Below are positions 17,607 through 26,103 of a DNA stretch of 64,000 bases, piece after piece; the stretch's first letter is position 1; each line of letters begins with the position of its first letter. Position numbers and translations under genes: made by a program. The DNA is taken from contig DATMRF010000022.1 of assembly GCA_035566435.1 (NCBI GenBank), positions 62,001-126,000 on the forward strand. The letters are read 5' to 3'. Under the pieces are notes generated by a model that searched no databases, was not told the origin of the DNA, and was given only the letters and a program-made list of their open reading frames with translations. The stretch comes from DATMRF01 sp035566435. Its GTDB lineage: Bacteria; Verrucomicrobiota; Verrucomicrobiia; Limisphaerales; UBA8199.

Positions 17607-19250
17607 ATGAAACCGCCCCGTCACCGCTCTGTATTTTATCCTTTATCCTTTATCCTTTATCCTTCTCCCGCCGATCTCATCCTGTGGGTAATGCTGGTCG
17701 CGGCAGCAGTCCTTTCACCAGCCGCCGCGCCAGCCGCGGAATCCGACGGTGGCAAGGTCAGGACCAAAGAGACGTCCGGCGAGACCCCCAGCGAAAAGAC
17801 CACGGGAGAATCCGGCAAGCCCATTCCCAAGGAGGAATCTGCCGTCACCCATCACCAGGTGAAAATCGGCTCCCAGGAAATCCCCTATACCGCCACCGCC
17901 GGCAATCTGCTCATTCGCAAAGGCGACGACCCCGTCGCTTCCATTTTTTACGCCGCCTACACCCGTGACGGGGAGACGAACCTGGACCATCGTCCGGTGA
18001 CTTTTTTCTACAACGGCGGCCCCGGGTCCTCAACGATCTGGCTGCACATGGGTTCGTTCGGTCCGCGCATCGTTGAGACGGCCAACGCCCAACCGACCGG
18101 GCCGGCGCCTTACCACGTCGTGAACAACGGCGATAGCCTGCTGGACCGGAGCGACCTGGTTTTCATTGACGCCGTCGCCACGGGGTTTTCCCGGATTGTG
18201 GGCAAGGGCGAAGGGACGAACTTCTGGAGCGTGGACGGCGACGTGGAAGCCTTTGGCAACTTCATCACTCGTTACGTCACCGTCAACCACCGTTGGAACT
18301 CGCCAAAATTTCTCTTTGGCGAGTCTTACGGCACACCCCGCTCCGCCGCGCTGGTCTATCATCTGCAGCAGCAGGGGATGCACTTCAACGGCGTGGTGCT
18401 CCTCTCGTCGATCCTGAATTATGCGAAGCACGCGCCCGGGCTGGACGAAGCGTTCGAGGACACCCTGCCCAGTTATGCGGCCATTGCGTGGTTCCACGAC
18501 AAACTGCCCAAAAAACCGGCCGACCTGGGGGCGTTTCTCCAGCAAGCGCGCGACTTCGCTTCGAGCGAATACGCGCAGGCTTTGGCCAAAGGCCACACGC
18601 TCACGCCCGCGCACGTGGATGCCGTGGCCGCCAGGTTGCACGAATTCACCGGTTTGAGCGTGCGATACCTGAAAGAAGCGAATCTCCGCGTTAATCCCAG
18701 CCGATTTCGCAAAGAACTACTGCGGGACGAACGCCGCACGGTCGGGCGCTACGACGGCCGGTTCGAGGGCATAGATTTCGATGCCGCGGGCGAAGAGCCC
18801 ACCTCCGATGCTTCCGATACTGCCATCGTGGGCGCCTTTACCGCCGCCTTCAACAGCTACCTGGCCGCCGAGTTGAATTACAGCCATGACACGCCCTATC
18901 AGGTCTCGAATCGAGAGGTCAACCGGGCCTGGGACTTTAAGCACAAGTTGCCGGACTATCTGCGGTCGCAGAAACCATATCCGCTGCCGTGCACGGTGGA
19001 TGACCTCGCCCAGGCCATACGCGACAACCCGGCGCTAAAGGTGCTGTCGGCCAACGGCTACTTCGACCTGGCCACCCCGTTTTTCGCCACCGAGCGCGAC
19101 CTTAACGGCGCCGAACTGGAGCCGAGCCTGGCTGGCAATGTGACCTTCCGCTATTACCCTTCCGGGCACATGGTCTATCTGAATCCCGACGCGCGAAAAA
19201 CGTTTCGCGCCGACCTGGCGAACTTCTACGACACCGCCGCCCGGCCCTGA
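17607..19250 (+). CDS. Peptidase family S10 serine carboxypeptidase
   Basis: The 547-residue exported peptidase has a hydrophobic signal LILWVMLVAAAVLSPAAAPA (about residues 22-42). The S10 motifs are VTFFYNGGPGSSTIWLHMGS (oxyanion region), FLFGESYGTPRSAALVY (GESYG with the catalytic Ser), NGYFDLATPF (catalytic Asp) and YYPSGHMVYL (catalytic His). It should release C-terminal residues from peptides in the periplasm or outside. Codons 10-19 are made of four TTTATCC heptamers (17635-17662). A start at the ATG at 17691 would exclude them but would shorten the signal peptide, so 17607 is kept. Confidence 0.9.
   Translation: MKPPRHRSVFYPLSFILYPSPADLILWVMLVAAAVLSPAAAPAAESDGGKVRTKETSGETPSEKTTGESGKPIPKEESAVTHHQVKIGSQEIPYTATAGNLLIRKGDDPVASIFYAAYTRDGETNLDHRPVTFFYNGGPGSSTIWLHMGSFGPRIVETANAQPTGPAPYHVVNNGDSLLDRSDLVFIDAVATGFSRIVGKGEGTNFWSVDGDVEAFGNFITRYVTVNHRWNSPKFLFGESYGTPRSAALVYHLQQQGMHFNGVVLLSSILNYAKHAPGLDEAFEDTLPSYAAIAWFHDKLPKKPADLGAFLQQARDFASSEYAQALAKGHTLTPAHVDAVAARLHEFTGLSVRYLKEANLRVNPSRFRKELLRDERRTVGRYDGRFEGIDFDAAGEEPTSDASDTAIVGAFTAAFNSYLAAELNYSHDTPYQVSNREVNRAWDFKHKLPDYLRSQKPYPLPCTVDDLAQAIRDNPALKVLSANGYFDLATPFFATERDLNGAELEPSLAGNVTFRYYPSGHMVYLNPDARKTFRADLANFYDTAARP
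17635..17662. repeat. Four perfect TTTATCC heptamers
   Basis: Four uninterrupted copies of TTTATCC lie within the first 20 codons of the S10 peptidase frame. Since 7 is not a multiple of 3, loss or gain of a unit would shift the reading frame. Confidence 0.92.
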
Positions 19251-19519
19251 TGGCGGCTCCATCGATTCTCCGGCCATCCATGCGGCCCCGCTCCAAAACC
19301 TTGCGGGCTCACCGGACGCTCCCGACATCGCGCCTGCGTTTTGGAGTGCGGCAGCCCTCTGCCGCTTTTCGGTACTGGCGTTCCACCCGAAAGGCCGCGT
19401 ACAAAAACCTCAGCACCGAACTCCGCCCCGCCGCAAGACCGCCCGGGATATTTTCAAAACGCGCTCTAAGGAGAATCGGAGGCGCAAGACCGTCGGCACG
19501 ACGCTCAGGAACGATTTGG

Positions 19520-19545
19520 TAGGGACGCGTCCCACCCGCGTCCCC
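19520..19545. repeat. Short palindrome, family C, copy 2
   Basis: The arms GGGACGCG/CGCGTCCC at 19522-19529 and 19537-19544 match copy 1 at 17471-17495, with a seven-base loop. Confidence 0.75.
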
Positions 19546-19682
19546 ATTTCTACCAAGCCTCTGTCGCCGCGCCCCCTCGTGACATGTCCCGCTGGCACGG
19601 CCGACACTGCCACCAATCCAAAGAATCAAATGCGTTTGCTGCACAGACCCTCACGCCCCGACGCTCCACGCTCCCATGCCCG

Positions 19683-19922
19683 TCAATAAACGACCTTCCG
19701 CAAGTGGACCCAATTAAAGAACGATCGCAACCATATCCGAAAACCGTTCCGGCTGGTCGGCTGCAAATCCCAACTAGCACCTGCGTCCACGTAACCGCCG
19801 AAGGTGGTACTGCTGAGCGCGCCGAGGGTGCTGCCGGGCTTCTCTTCCGCACGGGCGGGAGTGCTGCACAAGAGCAGGCTTGCCAACACAGCGCACACCG
19901 CAATCAGTTTTCGTGGTTTCAT
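19683..19922 (-). pseudogene. Truncated secreted (outer-membrane porin-like) protein
   Basis: From the ATG at 19922 the frame gives a clear signal peptide (MKPRKLIAVCAVLASLLLCS, then TPARA) and a mature start GSTLGALSSTTFGGYVDAGA. This resembles the N-terminus of verrucomicrobial beta-barrel proteins, where a strand of the form S.GYVDTSA follows the signal. After SWDLQPTS the sequence no longer looks like the family and stops at 84 residues or fewer, where several hundred would be expected. It is read as a 5' fragment left by a deletion or rearrangement. Confidence 0.5.
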
Positions 19923-20015
19923 CGCTTTGAGCATCAATGACGTCCTTAGTCCAGCGCCCGTAAGACAATTTGTCCATCAAAATCGCATACCGCCTGTCCC
20001 CTTGAAAAAATTTTT

Positions 20016-20045
20016 AGTGTTAAGGAGTGTTAAGCAGTGTTAAGG
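20016..20045. repeat. Three 10-bp tandem repeats
   Basis: The unit AGTGTTAAGG is present three times in a row; the middle copy ends in C. It lies 5' of the truncated secreted-protein remnant. Confidence 0.85.
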
Positions 20046-20273
20046 CTGCGATAGCGGCGATAATGTGGACGGGGTCGGCGGCGAGGGACGGAGCCAGGCT
20101 GGTTTGGATGACTGTGGGCGTCCGAGGTGGCATGGGGGGCTGTGCTTTCACTTTCGCTTGTACGGTTTTCTGTTTTCCGGGCCGGCCGCGGTTGGCGACA
20201 CTGGCCTCTACTATGTATGGCGCGACGAAGGTTGTCTGACGGCGGACAAGCAAGGGAGAGGTGTGTTTTACAA

Positions 20274-20874
20274 TTACGGCAGCCTCAGCTCTCTCGCACC
20301 CTCGACCCCCTCAACCGTAATCGTGGCTGCACTCGCCTTAATCGCCAGGCACTGAATCGTGACGGCGCGCGCGTCAACTTTGATGGTGGCGGATTTGCCG
20401 GCGGCGACCGTCTTGCCATTGATGATCGCCAGGGCCCGCGGAGGGGCTCCGGAAATGCCGTTGAGTTTGATGTGCGCCACGAAAGCCGGTTCCGGCAGCG
20501 CGGTGTCGTTTCCCGGGTTGTTGGCGTATGCGGCGAGGCGGCGATTGCCCTCAGCGATTTCGGCCGAAGACATTTTCAGGAGCAGTTGGCTTTTATACGT
20601 TTTGGCTAGATTGGAGGGGAAGTCGAAAACGCTGCCGTCCGCCGGCAGACTGAGCCATTTGTAAGCCTCCGGCAGATCTTTACTGACGAGCTTGCCGTCC
20701 TGGTAGAGCTGCCCCAGCTCGACCTGCGCCATCGGCATGCATGGCGGCGTTTTTCCGTGTGGCGACCGGGGTGATCGCCCAAAAGAGAAGGATGTGGGCC
20801 AGTTGGTATTGGGAATTGGCCACGCCCTGTGCGGCCGCTTTGCGATAACCGTAATGCCTCGGGAAATTATTTGC
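20274..20874 (-). pseudogene. Sel1-repeat protein, N-terminally truncated and frameshifted
   Basis: The minus-strand frame ending at 20274 begins MAQVELGQLYQDGKLVSKDL, then PEAYKWLSL, a Sel1-like repeat, and ends in a 75-residue beta-rich tail. Immediately upstream, in a different frame (down to about 20735), the DNA reads HYGYRKAAAQGVANSQYQLA, then HILL, which is another Sel1 repeat. So one frameshift separates the two parts near 20735-20740. The upstream frame hits a stop at 20875-20877, so the N-terminus is lost where the accessory island begins. Sel1 proteins mediate protein-protein contacts; this copy is almost certainly dead. Confidence 0.7.
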
Positions 20875-20955
20875 TTAACTGCGCCGCCGGACTACGATGG
20901 CTGGCATTCCGCATGGCGAAGGTCAAACACCTCGAACCAAAAGCTGACTAATGTC

Positions 20956-21744
20956 ATGGGCGTGCGCAATACAGATTGGTCGCGAGACGACCACATTCTG
21001 GCCTTCAATCTTTACTGCAAAATTCCATTCGGCCGCATCCATGCGAACAATCCGCAGATCATCGACCTGGCAAAGGTCTTAGAGCGCTCCGCAAATTCGG
21101 TTTCCCTGAAACTTTCCAATTTCGCCCGGCTCGATCCCGAGCTTCAGGCGCGGGGCATCAAAGGCATGCGGCATGGGGCAAAAGGTGAAGGCGAGGTTTG
21201 GCGCGAGTTCGACAACAATCCCGAAACGCTGGCCTTCGAGAGCGAACGGTTGCTCGCCAAGTTCACAGGACGCAGGCTGGAGGAAATTGCCGAGATCGAT
21301 GAACGCGAACTGCCGAACGAGGGACTCGAACGGGAACGAATGGTTCGCGTGCGCGTGAACCAGCATTTCTTTCGCGCTGCGGTCCTCTCCGCCTACGATT
21401 ACAAATGCTGCGTCACCGGTCTGGCCGTTCCCGAATTGCTCGTCGCCAGCCACATTATTCCCTGGGCGATCGACTCCAAGCAACGAATGAACCCGCGCAA
21501 TGGTCTTTGCTTAAATGCCCTCCACGACCGTGCCTTTGATCGGGGCCTGATGTTCATCGCTGATGACACAACCGTCCGTTTCCATGAGAGGATCATTCGC
21601 TCCGAAAAGCAGAGCTCCGCGTTGGCCTGGTTACTGAGTTATGGCGGTAAATCCATTCGTATGCCGCGGAAGTTCAAACCCGATACTGTCCTGCTCGCCC
21701 TTCATGCAACCGCTGGAAGAGTCACTATGGTTCCACCTCACTGA
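20956..21744 (+). CDS. HNH endonuclease, candidate restriction nuclease of the island
   Basis: The 262-residue protein has a beta-beta-alpha-metal HNH domain at about residues 147-200: YDYKCCVTGLAVPELLVASH, with catalytic-type His166, Asn182 in NPRNGLCLN and His190 in ALHDRAFDRGLMF. Residues 1-80 form a helical domain, with DWSRDDHILAFNLYCKIPFG, then IHANNP and LERSANSVSLKLSNFARLDP, suggestive of DNA binding. It should cut DNA. ATG 20956 (MGVRNTDW) is preferred to 20737, whose extra residues come from the Sel1 remnant's opposite strand. It converges with the methyltransferase-like gene, overlapping it by 20 bp (21725-21744). Confidence 0.85.
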   Translation: MGVRNTDWSRDDHILAFNLYCKIPFGRIHANNPQIIDLAKVLERSANSVSLKLSNFARLDPELQARGIKGMRHGAKGEGEVWREFDNNPETLAFESERLLAKFTGRRLEEIAEIDERELPNEGLERERMVRVRVNQHFFRAAVLSAYDYKCCVTGLAVPELLVASHIIPWAIDSKQRMNPRNGLCLNALHDRAFDRGLMFIADDTTVRFHERIIRSEKQSSALAWLLSYGGKSIRMPRKFKPDTVLLALHATAGRVTMVPPH

Positions 21745-22693
21745 AAGCAGGAAAATATCTGTATACTTTGGCGTACTTCTTCCGCTCCTCTTCAGGAAGC
21801 CATCGTGGATGGCGTGCAGAACGAGACATGCGAGGTAACCGCCCATCGAGATACCTTATCTCCCTAAGCGTAAGAATGGGAGACTCAATCCGATACGCCC
21901 CTTCCACCCCTTCTGTGCGAATGAAGTCGAGGTCTTTGAAGTGGCTTTTGTTCAGCCTTTCCTCATCATTTGGATCGGTGATCAGGCCGCCAACGGTCAC
22001 CATTCTCGCATTGTCGGCGTAATGAAAATTAAACAGTTGATGGTAACCAAGTCGAACGTCGGGGCCCAGAGGCGCATTGCGATCACTTAACGTTTTCTCG
22101 ATGTGGTCGTGGATAACATTGCGGCTCACTTCCGCGAGACCCCATTTGGCCAAGTCGGATCCCTTGACTGAAGCACGTATTTTGCTCCTGCCAACTCTTG
22201 AACGCAGAACCTCCAACCTTTTTTCTGGCGTGTTTTCGTCTGCTTCGACGCGGCCTGGATCGGCATCGACCGTCACGATGACTACGCTTCCGGATTTCAC
22301 ACTGCTCGTCAGGATAGTAATATCCCCGAGCATTCGCGACTCAAGTGGCCTATCATAATCCAGCCATACGATAACCCGCTGATTCCATTTTAGTTTTGGG
22401 ATCACGTCATATGACACTCCCCAGCGGATCTTTATGCAGGAGTAGGGTCTGTTAAACTCAATTCGCCTCTGGGCCTCGGTGAAGCTTTCCACACTAGTCA
22501 TTCTATGGATGCCAAGCCGCTGATGAAATAGCACGAAATCATGAAACGCGACCGCTCCAAAGCCGATATACTGATAAGATCTTAATGGTGCGATTCGCGA
22601 CAACCTTGCGAGGGTTTCGCACATCATTTTGCGCTCAATATTTTTTGCCGGGCGCAGGCCATAATTAAATTTCTCGAAGCTGGGAAAATTCAT
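21725..22693 (-). CDS. Methyltransferase-fold protein of the island, function unknown
   Basis: The 322-residue protein has a Rossmann-like pattern: YQYIGFGAVAFHDFVLFHQR (motif I-like GFG), MTSVESFTEAQRRIEFNRPY (acidic end of strand 2), VIVWLDYDRPL (strand 4, acidic) and SGSVVIVTVDADPG (strand 5). This fits a divergent SAM-dependent methyltransferase of the putative O-methyltransferase type, though binding residues are not certain. Its ATG overlaps the ATPase stop by 4 bp (22690-22693), so the two are coupled and probably act together. The local base composition is A+T-richer than the surroundings: the 60-base line starting at 22621 has 25 G+C, against 35 in the line starting at 43861. Confidence 0.6.
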   Translation of the reverse strand: MNFPSFEKFNYGLRPAKNIERKMMCETLARLSRIAPLRSYQYIGFGAVAFHDFVLFHQRLGIHRMTSVESFTEAQRRIEFNRPYSCIKIRWGVSYDVIPKLKWNQRVIVWLDYDRPLESRMLGDITILTSSVKSGSVVIVTVDADPGRVEADENTPEKRLEVLRSRVGRSKIRASVKGSDLAKWGLAEVSRNVIHDHIEKTLSDRNAPLGPDVRLGYHQLFNFHYADNARMVTVGGLITDPNDEERLNKSHFKDLDFIRTEGVEGAYRIESPILTLREIRYLDGRLPRMSRSARHPRWLPEEERKKYAKVYRYFPAFSEVEP

Positions 22694-24039
22694 TCACCCA
22701 CCTCAGCTTTGTAGAAGTAATCGAAAGTTTTCTCCCCCACCTTCACGAAAGATCGCACACCCAGAGCCTTTTTGACTTCGTTCACTTGCGTCAGTGGTTT
22801 GTCATATTGGATGCGCTGCAAAACTGGCCCGGTGTATATCGGAAGGGGCTTTACCTTCGGCATTTCGAAAAGCTCTCTTGTTTTGATCGTCGTAACTGAT
22901 TTCGCGACTGCGGAATCTACCATCACTTCAAGTGGTCCCGGATCGGCCTCTTCTGTCTTGCGCTCTTTTTCCTCTTTGAGTTTATTGCAGAAGTCCACAA
23001 CTGGTCTCATTAGTTTCATCATCTCCAAGCGCGTTGCTCTGTAGATAGCGGAATCCGTATTTACACCGGTCTTGGTCGTATTCCAGGGTAATCGGCCCGC
23101 GTCGTCACAGTCGAAGTACGCATATCCACGCAGGTAGTTAAACTGACCGTGAAAACCAGGGATCTTGAGGCCATCTTCCTTCCACCCCCATCCTGTGATC
23201 TCCGTTTTCTCACCTTCCACGATCAAGCGACCGTTACAGAAAATGTGCCAGCCTGCCGCTTCTGGGTCTTCACTCTTTCCCAAGCCGCAGTAGAGCTTAA
23301 CAACGACGGGTTTCGCTCCCGGGTCTTGATAGCGGAGTTTCGTACTCGCGGGCAACAACCTCGGATCGGCCAGCATTTGCAAAGGTTCGACCGTCACGGG
23401 AATTTGGTTCACGGTGACCGAAAGGCCCTTTCCGATCGGATCTTGCAGTCTCGACTGAAGTGTGTTCTTCAGCTCCGTTTCGAAGCTATTTAGGCCAAAG
23501 ACCTCAGCAACGTCCTTATGCAGAGCCTCAACGTGAATTGTTGTTCCTTGCTCATCCCGTGGGATCCGAATGTTCTCCTCCACCTCAGAAAACTCGAACT
23601 CCCATTTAGGATCAGACGCCCATTTGTCCACATCTACTTTGACTACGAACCTACTGGTCGGCGTAGCTGATTCGACCCGGAAAATTCTGCCCATTTTAAA
23701 AATCGCCCGCTTCATGCCAACGCCAAACTGCCCAACCGAATGCTTGACAGAGGGCGCTCCCGGCGGACGACCAAACCTGAAGGCATATTTTCGGGCCACC
23801 TCGACCGGTATGCCTCCACAGTTGTCTGAGATTCGGAATTCTTGCGAGGAAATCTCTACGCGCGCCCAAAGGTTGTTAAACGAACCGTCTCCACGCAGTC
23901 GCTTCGCTCCGTCAGCACAGTTATCGACGAGATCGATAGTTGCGGGGCAGAGTGCAATATCTCTTGTCAGCATATCGATGAACAACTCTTTGGTCGGCAT
24001 CGTGTCGATGATCCACGACGCATCTGTTTCGCTCTCCAT
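22690..24039 (-). CDS. GHKL ATPase of the MORC/MutL-like type
   Basis: The N-terminal GHKL ATPase carries TIDLVDNCADGAKR (N box, about residues 34-46), RISDNCGGIPVE (D-x-G-x-G-like, Asp72) and KHSVGQFGVGMKRA (G2 loop, about 100-111). GTTIHVE follows as the G3-like motif near residue 165. A transducer-like domain follows (WHIFCNGRLIVEGEKT near 290). It lacks histidine-kinase H boxes. MORC/MutL-like GHKL ATPases with a C5 methyltransferase and a nuclease were described in prokaryotic restriction-modification loci by Iyer, Abhiman and Aravind (2008). ATP-driven dimer closure on DNA is the expected role. It lies 34 bp after the methyltransferase gene and is coupled to the downstream gene. Confidence 0.85.
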   Translation of the reverse strand: MESETDASWIIDTMPTKELFIDMLTRDIALCPATIDLVDNCADGAKRLRGDGSFNNLWARVEISSQEFRISDNCGGIPVEVARKYAFRFGRPPGAPSVKHSVGQFGVGMKRAIFKMGRIFRVESATPTSRFVVKVDVDKWASDPKWEFEFSEVEENIRIPRDEQGTTIHVEALHKDVAEVFGLNSFETELKNTLQSRLQDPIGKGLSVTVNQIPVTVEPLQMLADPRLLPASTKLRYQDPGAKPVVVKLYCGLGKSEDPEAAGWHIFCNGRLIVEGEKTEITGWGWKEDGLKIPGFHGQFNYLRGYAYFDCDDAGRLPWNTTKTGVNTDSAIYRATRLEMMKLMRPVVDFCNKLKEEKERKTEEADPGPLEVMVDSAVAKSVTTIKTRELFEMPKVKPLPIYTGPVLQRIQYDKPLTQVNEVKKALGVRSFVKVGEKTFDYFYKAEVGE

Positions 24040-24073
24040 GTTGGCCTTTCCGAGTTTTTGTTTCCTCGCGGTT

Positions 24074-25213
24074 CTACCTGCTCTCGACTAAGTGGAGCCG
24101 ACGCTTAAACAGGGACAAGACTGACCGCGAAAGCAAAGGACTAACACTGTTCCCAATTTGTCGGAAACTGTGCCATTTAGTTGGGTGGAACAGAAACCAG
24201 TCGGGAAATCCCTGCAATCTTGCTGCTTCGCGTGGACTGATCACTCGATCCTGAGTCGGATGAATCGGGCGCGCCGCTTGGTAGCTTCCACGATCTTTGG
24301 CTGTTCCCGCGCGTAGCGTCGGGCAAAGCGAGTCCCATTGCAGGCGCGGAAATTTTGAAACGGAGTCCGTTTTCCCTGGTTCGACTTTTGCAAAGCGAGC
24401 AACTACCTCGCGTGTGTGGATTGTACCCAAAAAGCCAGAAACCTCCGACCGCTCTATGAATCTCTTGATCGCGGCTTTTTCGCCGGCCACTCCGGGGAGG
24501 AGTTGATTAATCGTGTCGGCAAAATCGGACTCAGATAGATCGACTCGTCGCCAACCGCTTTCTTCGGTCTGCCAGTTCGGATGGATTCGCCTAGGTAAGC
24601 CAGCGAATGCCGATCGGACGGTCGTTCTCTTGACGCGCGGTGGCGGCGTGAAGTCAGCGGAGGAGAAAGCGACCCCCAAATCCTTTGCCCAGCCAATGAA
24701 GAAAACACGAGCGCGCTCCGTGGCCGCACCAAAATCTCCGGCGGACAATTCGAACGGGGCGAGCATATGATATTCTTTGGCGATGAGCCTGAAGGACTCC
24801 TCACGCAACGTCTCGTATTTCTCGTCCAAAATGCCCGGAACGTTCTCGCAAACGAAGAAGAGCGGATTGAGTTCAGAGGCGAGGCGGAAGAAGTGAAAAA
24901 ACAATTTATTTCGCGCATCGTTCTTTCGCATCTTCCCCATCGTGCTGAAACCCTGGCAGGGCGGACCGCCGATCAAGCCGGTTAAGCGATCACCGTTGAG
25001 TTTGGCCAGATCTCGGAGGTCTCCGCCCGTCAGTCCCAAGACATTCCTGCGGCCGTGTGGTGTGCAGGGGAAATTCTTCTTGTGCGTCTCCACGGCGTGA
25101 GGGTCGAGATCGACAGCGGCAGCCAGATCGAAGCCGGCCCGCACCGCGCCGAGGCTAAAACCTCCCACACCGGCAAACAAGTCGATGATTTTAGGTTTGG
25201 TTCTCGAACTCAT
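24074..25213 (-). CDS. C5-cytosine DNA methyltransferase
   Basis: The motifs appear in order: KIIDLFAGVGGFSLGAVRAG (motif I), AVDLDPHAVETHKKNF (II), GGPPCQGFSTMGK with the catalytic Cys86 (IV), FFVCENVPGILDEK (VI), FGAATERARVFFIG (VIII, with T where Q is usual) and SFRQIGNSVSP (X). The target-recognition region lies between VIII and X and gives no readable target. It methylates cytosine C5 to mark self DNA. ATG 25213 (MSSRTKPK) is chosen over 25327 because motif I normally lies within about 15 residues of the start. It overlaps the glycosylase gene by 23 bp. Confidence 0.95.
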   Translation of the reverse strand: MSSRTKPKIIDLFAGVGGFSLGAVRAGFDLAAAVDLDPHAVETHKKNFPCTPHGRRNVLGLTGGDLRDLAKLNGDRLTGLIGGPPCQGFSTMGKMRKNDARNKLFFHFFRLASELNPLFFVCENVPGILDEKYETLREESFRLIAKEYHMLAPFELSAGDFGAATERARVFFIGWAKDLGVAFSSADFTPPPRVKRTTVRSAFAGLPRRIHPNWQTEESGWRRVDLSESDFADTINQLLPGVAGEKAAIKRFIERSEVSGFLGTIHTREVVARFAKVEPGKTDSVSKFPRLQWDSLCPTLRAGTAKDRGSYQAARPIHPTQDRVISPREAARLQGFPDWFLFHPTKWHSFRQIGNSVSPLLSRSVLSLFKRRLHLVESR

Positions 25214-25934
25214 GCTCGTGTTGCTCGAAGTAGACACAAAATTGGTTGATTGGGCAAGAGAGACATTGCGGTCGATGCGGAGTACAAACGGCGCGCCCCA
25301 GACAGATACAGCCCACGTGAAATGCATAGCGAAGCTCAGGCGGAACCAAGGCCTCCAAATCGTCGTGACACTCGTCGGCGCGGCACCGAGTGGTCCAGCC
25401 GAGGCGAGACGACACCCTGAACGCGTGAACGTCCACCGGGAGAACCTTAAATCCGAGGGTATACATCATCACGCACTTGGCGACTTTGTTGGAAACGCCG
25501 GGCAGGTTGGTAAGGTAATCCTGCGCGGCTGCTTCGCTCCAGCCCCGCAGTTTATCCAGTCTGCACGAACCGAAATCGGTGGAAATCCGTCGCAAAGCCC
25601 GTTTTATCTGCCGCGAGCGTTTGTTCGCCAAGCCTGCAATCTGAAGCTTGCGTTCGAGAGTCTTCACCGATAGTTGAGCAACCGCATCCCAACTCCCTGT
25701 GTTTTTCAGCGAATTAAATACGAGTTTGGCGGTTTCAAATTGGGTACGATTCGACAGGACGAGGAACACGAGATCGTCCACTGGGTCTCTAGGGTTGCCC
25801 AAGCGTGGCTTGCCGTAAAACGCGAGGAGGCGCTGACAAACCGCGTCCACGATGCGGCGCCGGTTTTTCTTGGGCTTTCGCCAAATTGGAGCCCGAGGCA
25901 TTTCGCGCAAACGACCTTTGTGATACTGCCGCAC
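25191..25934 (-). CDS. Endonuclease III-family DNA glycosylase/lyase
   Basis: This HhH-GPD protein has LSNRTQFETA near residue 60, the hairpin LTNLPGVSNKVAKCVMMYTL with Lys150, and LPVDVHAFRVSSRLGW with Asp168. It also has a 4Fe-4S loop: Cys217, 224, 227 and 233 (C-x6-C-x2-C-x5-C). Both catalytic residues of bifunctional glycosylase/AP lyases are present. Because it overlaps a C5 methyltransferase gene, it may remove thymine from T:G mismatches arising from deaminated 5-methylcytosine, as Mig.MthI does beside M.MthI. Alternatives are ordinary pyrimidine repair or excision of modified bases from invading DNA. The second Met (25901) is another possible start. Confidence 0.9.
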   Translation of the reverse strand: MRQYHKGRLREMPRAPIWRKPKKNRRRIVDAVCQRLLAFYGKPRLGNPRDPVDDLVFLVLSNRTQFETAKLVFNSLKNTGSWDAVAQLSVKTLERKLQIAGLANKRSRQIKRALRRISTDFGSCRLDKLRGWSEAAAQDYLTNLPGVSNKVAKCVMMYTLGFKVLPVDVHAFRVSSRLGWTTRCRADECHDDLEALVPPELRYAFHVGCICLGRAVCTPHRPQCLSCPINQFCVYFEQHEHEFENQT

Positions 25935-26103
25935 GGCCGTGATGTTAGTTGAAGTGGCCGAAATGTGAAGCCGGAGTGCGATCTGGCACGGTATTCAAAC
26001 ATTGGCCTCCGGCGGGCCGAGCGTCCTTCTTGCTGCACCTCGACCTTTGTCATCCAGCCAGGGCCTCTTCATGCTGCCTCACTCACCCCAGGTTTGCCCG
26101 TTT

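Larger units (their letters stand above)
19251..20273. other. Repeat-rich gene graveyard
   Basis: Contains a GTGCGGCAGCCC/TCTGCCGC sequence near 19345-19370, an AAAACGCGCTC sequence near 19456-19466 also seen flanking the family A palindromes, a family C palindrome (19520-19545), a truncated secreted-protein gene (19683-19922), three 10-bp tandem repeats (20016-20045) and no intact gene. Confidence 0.6.
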
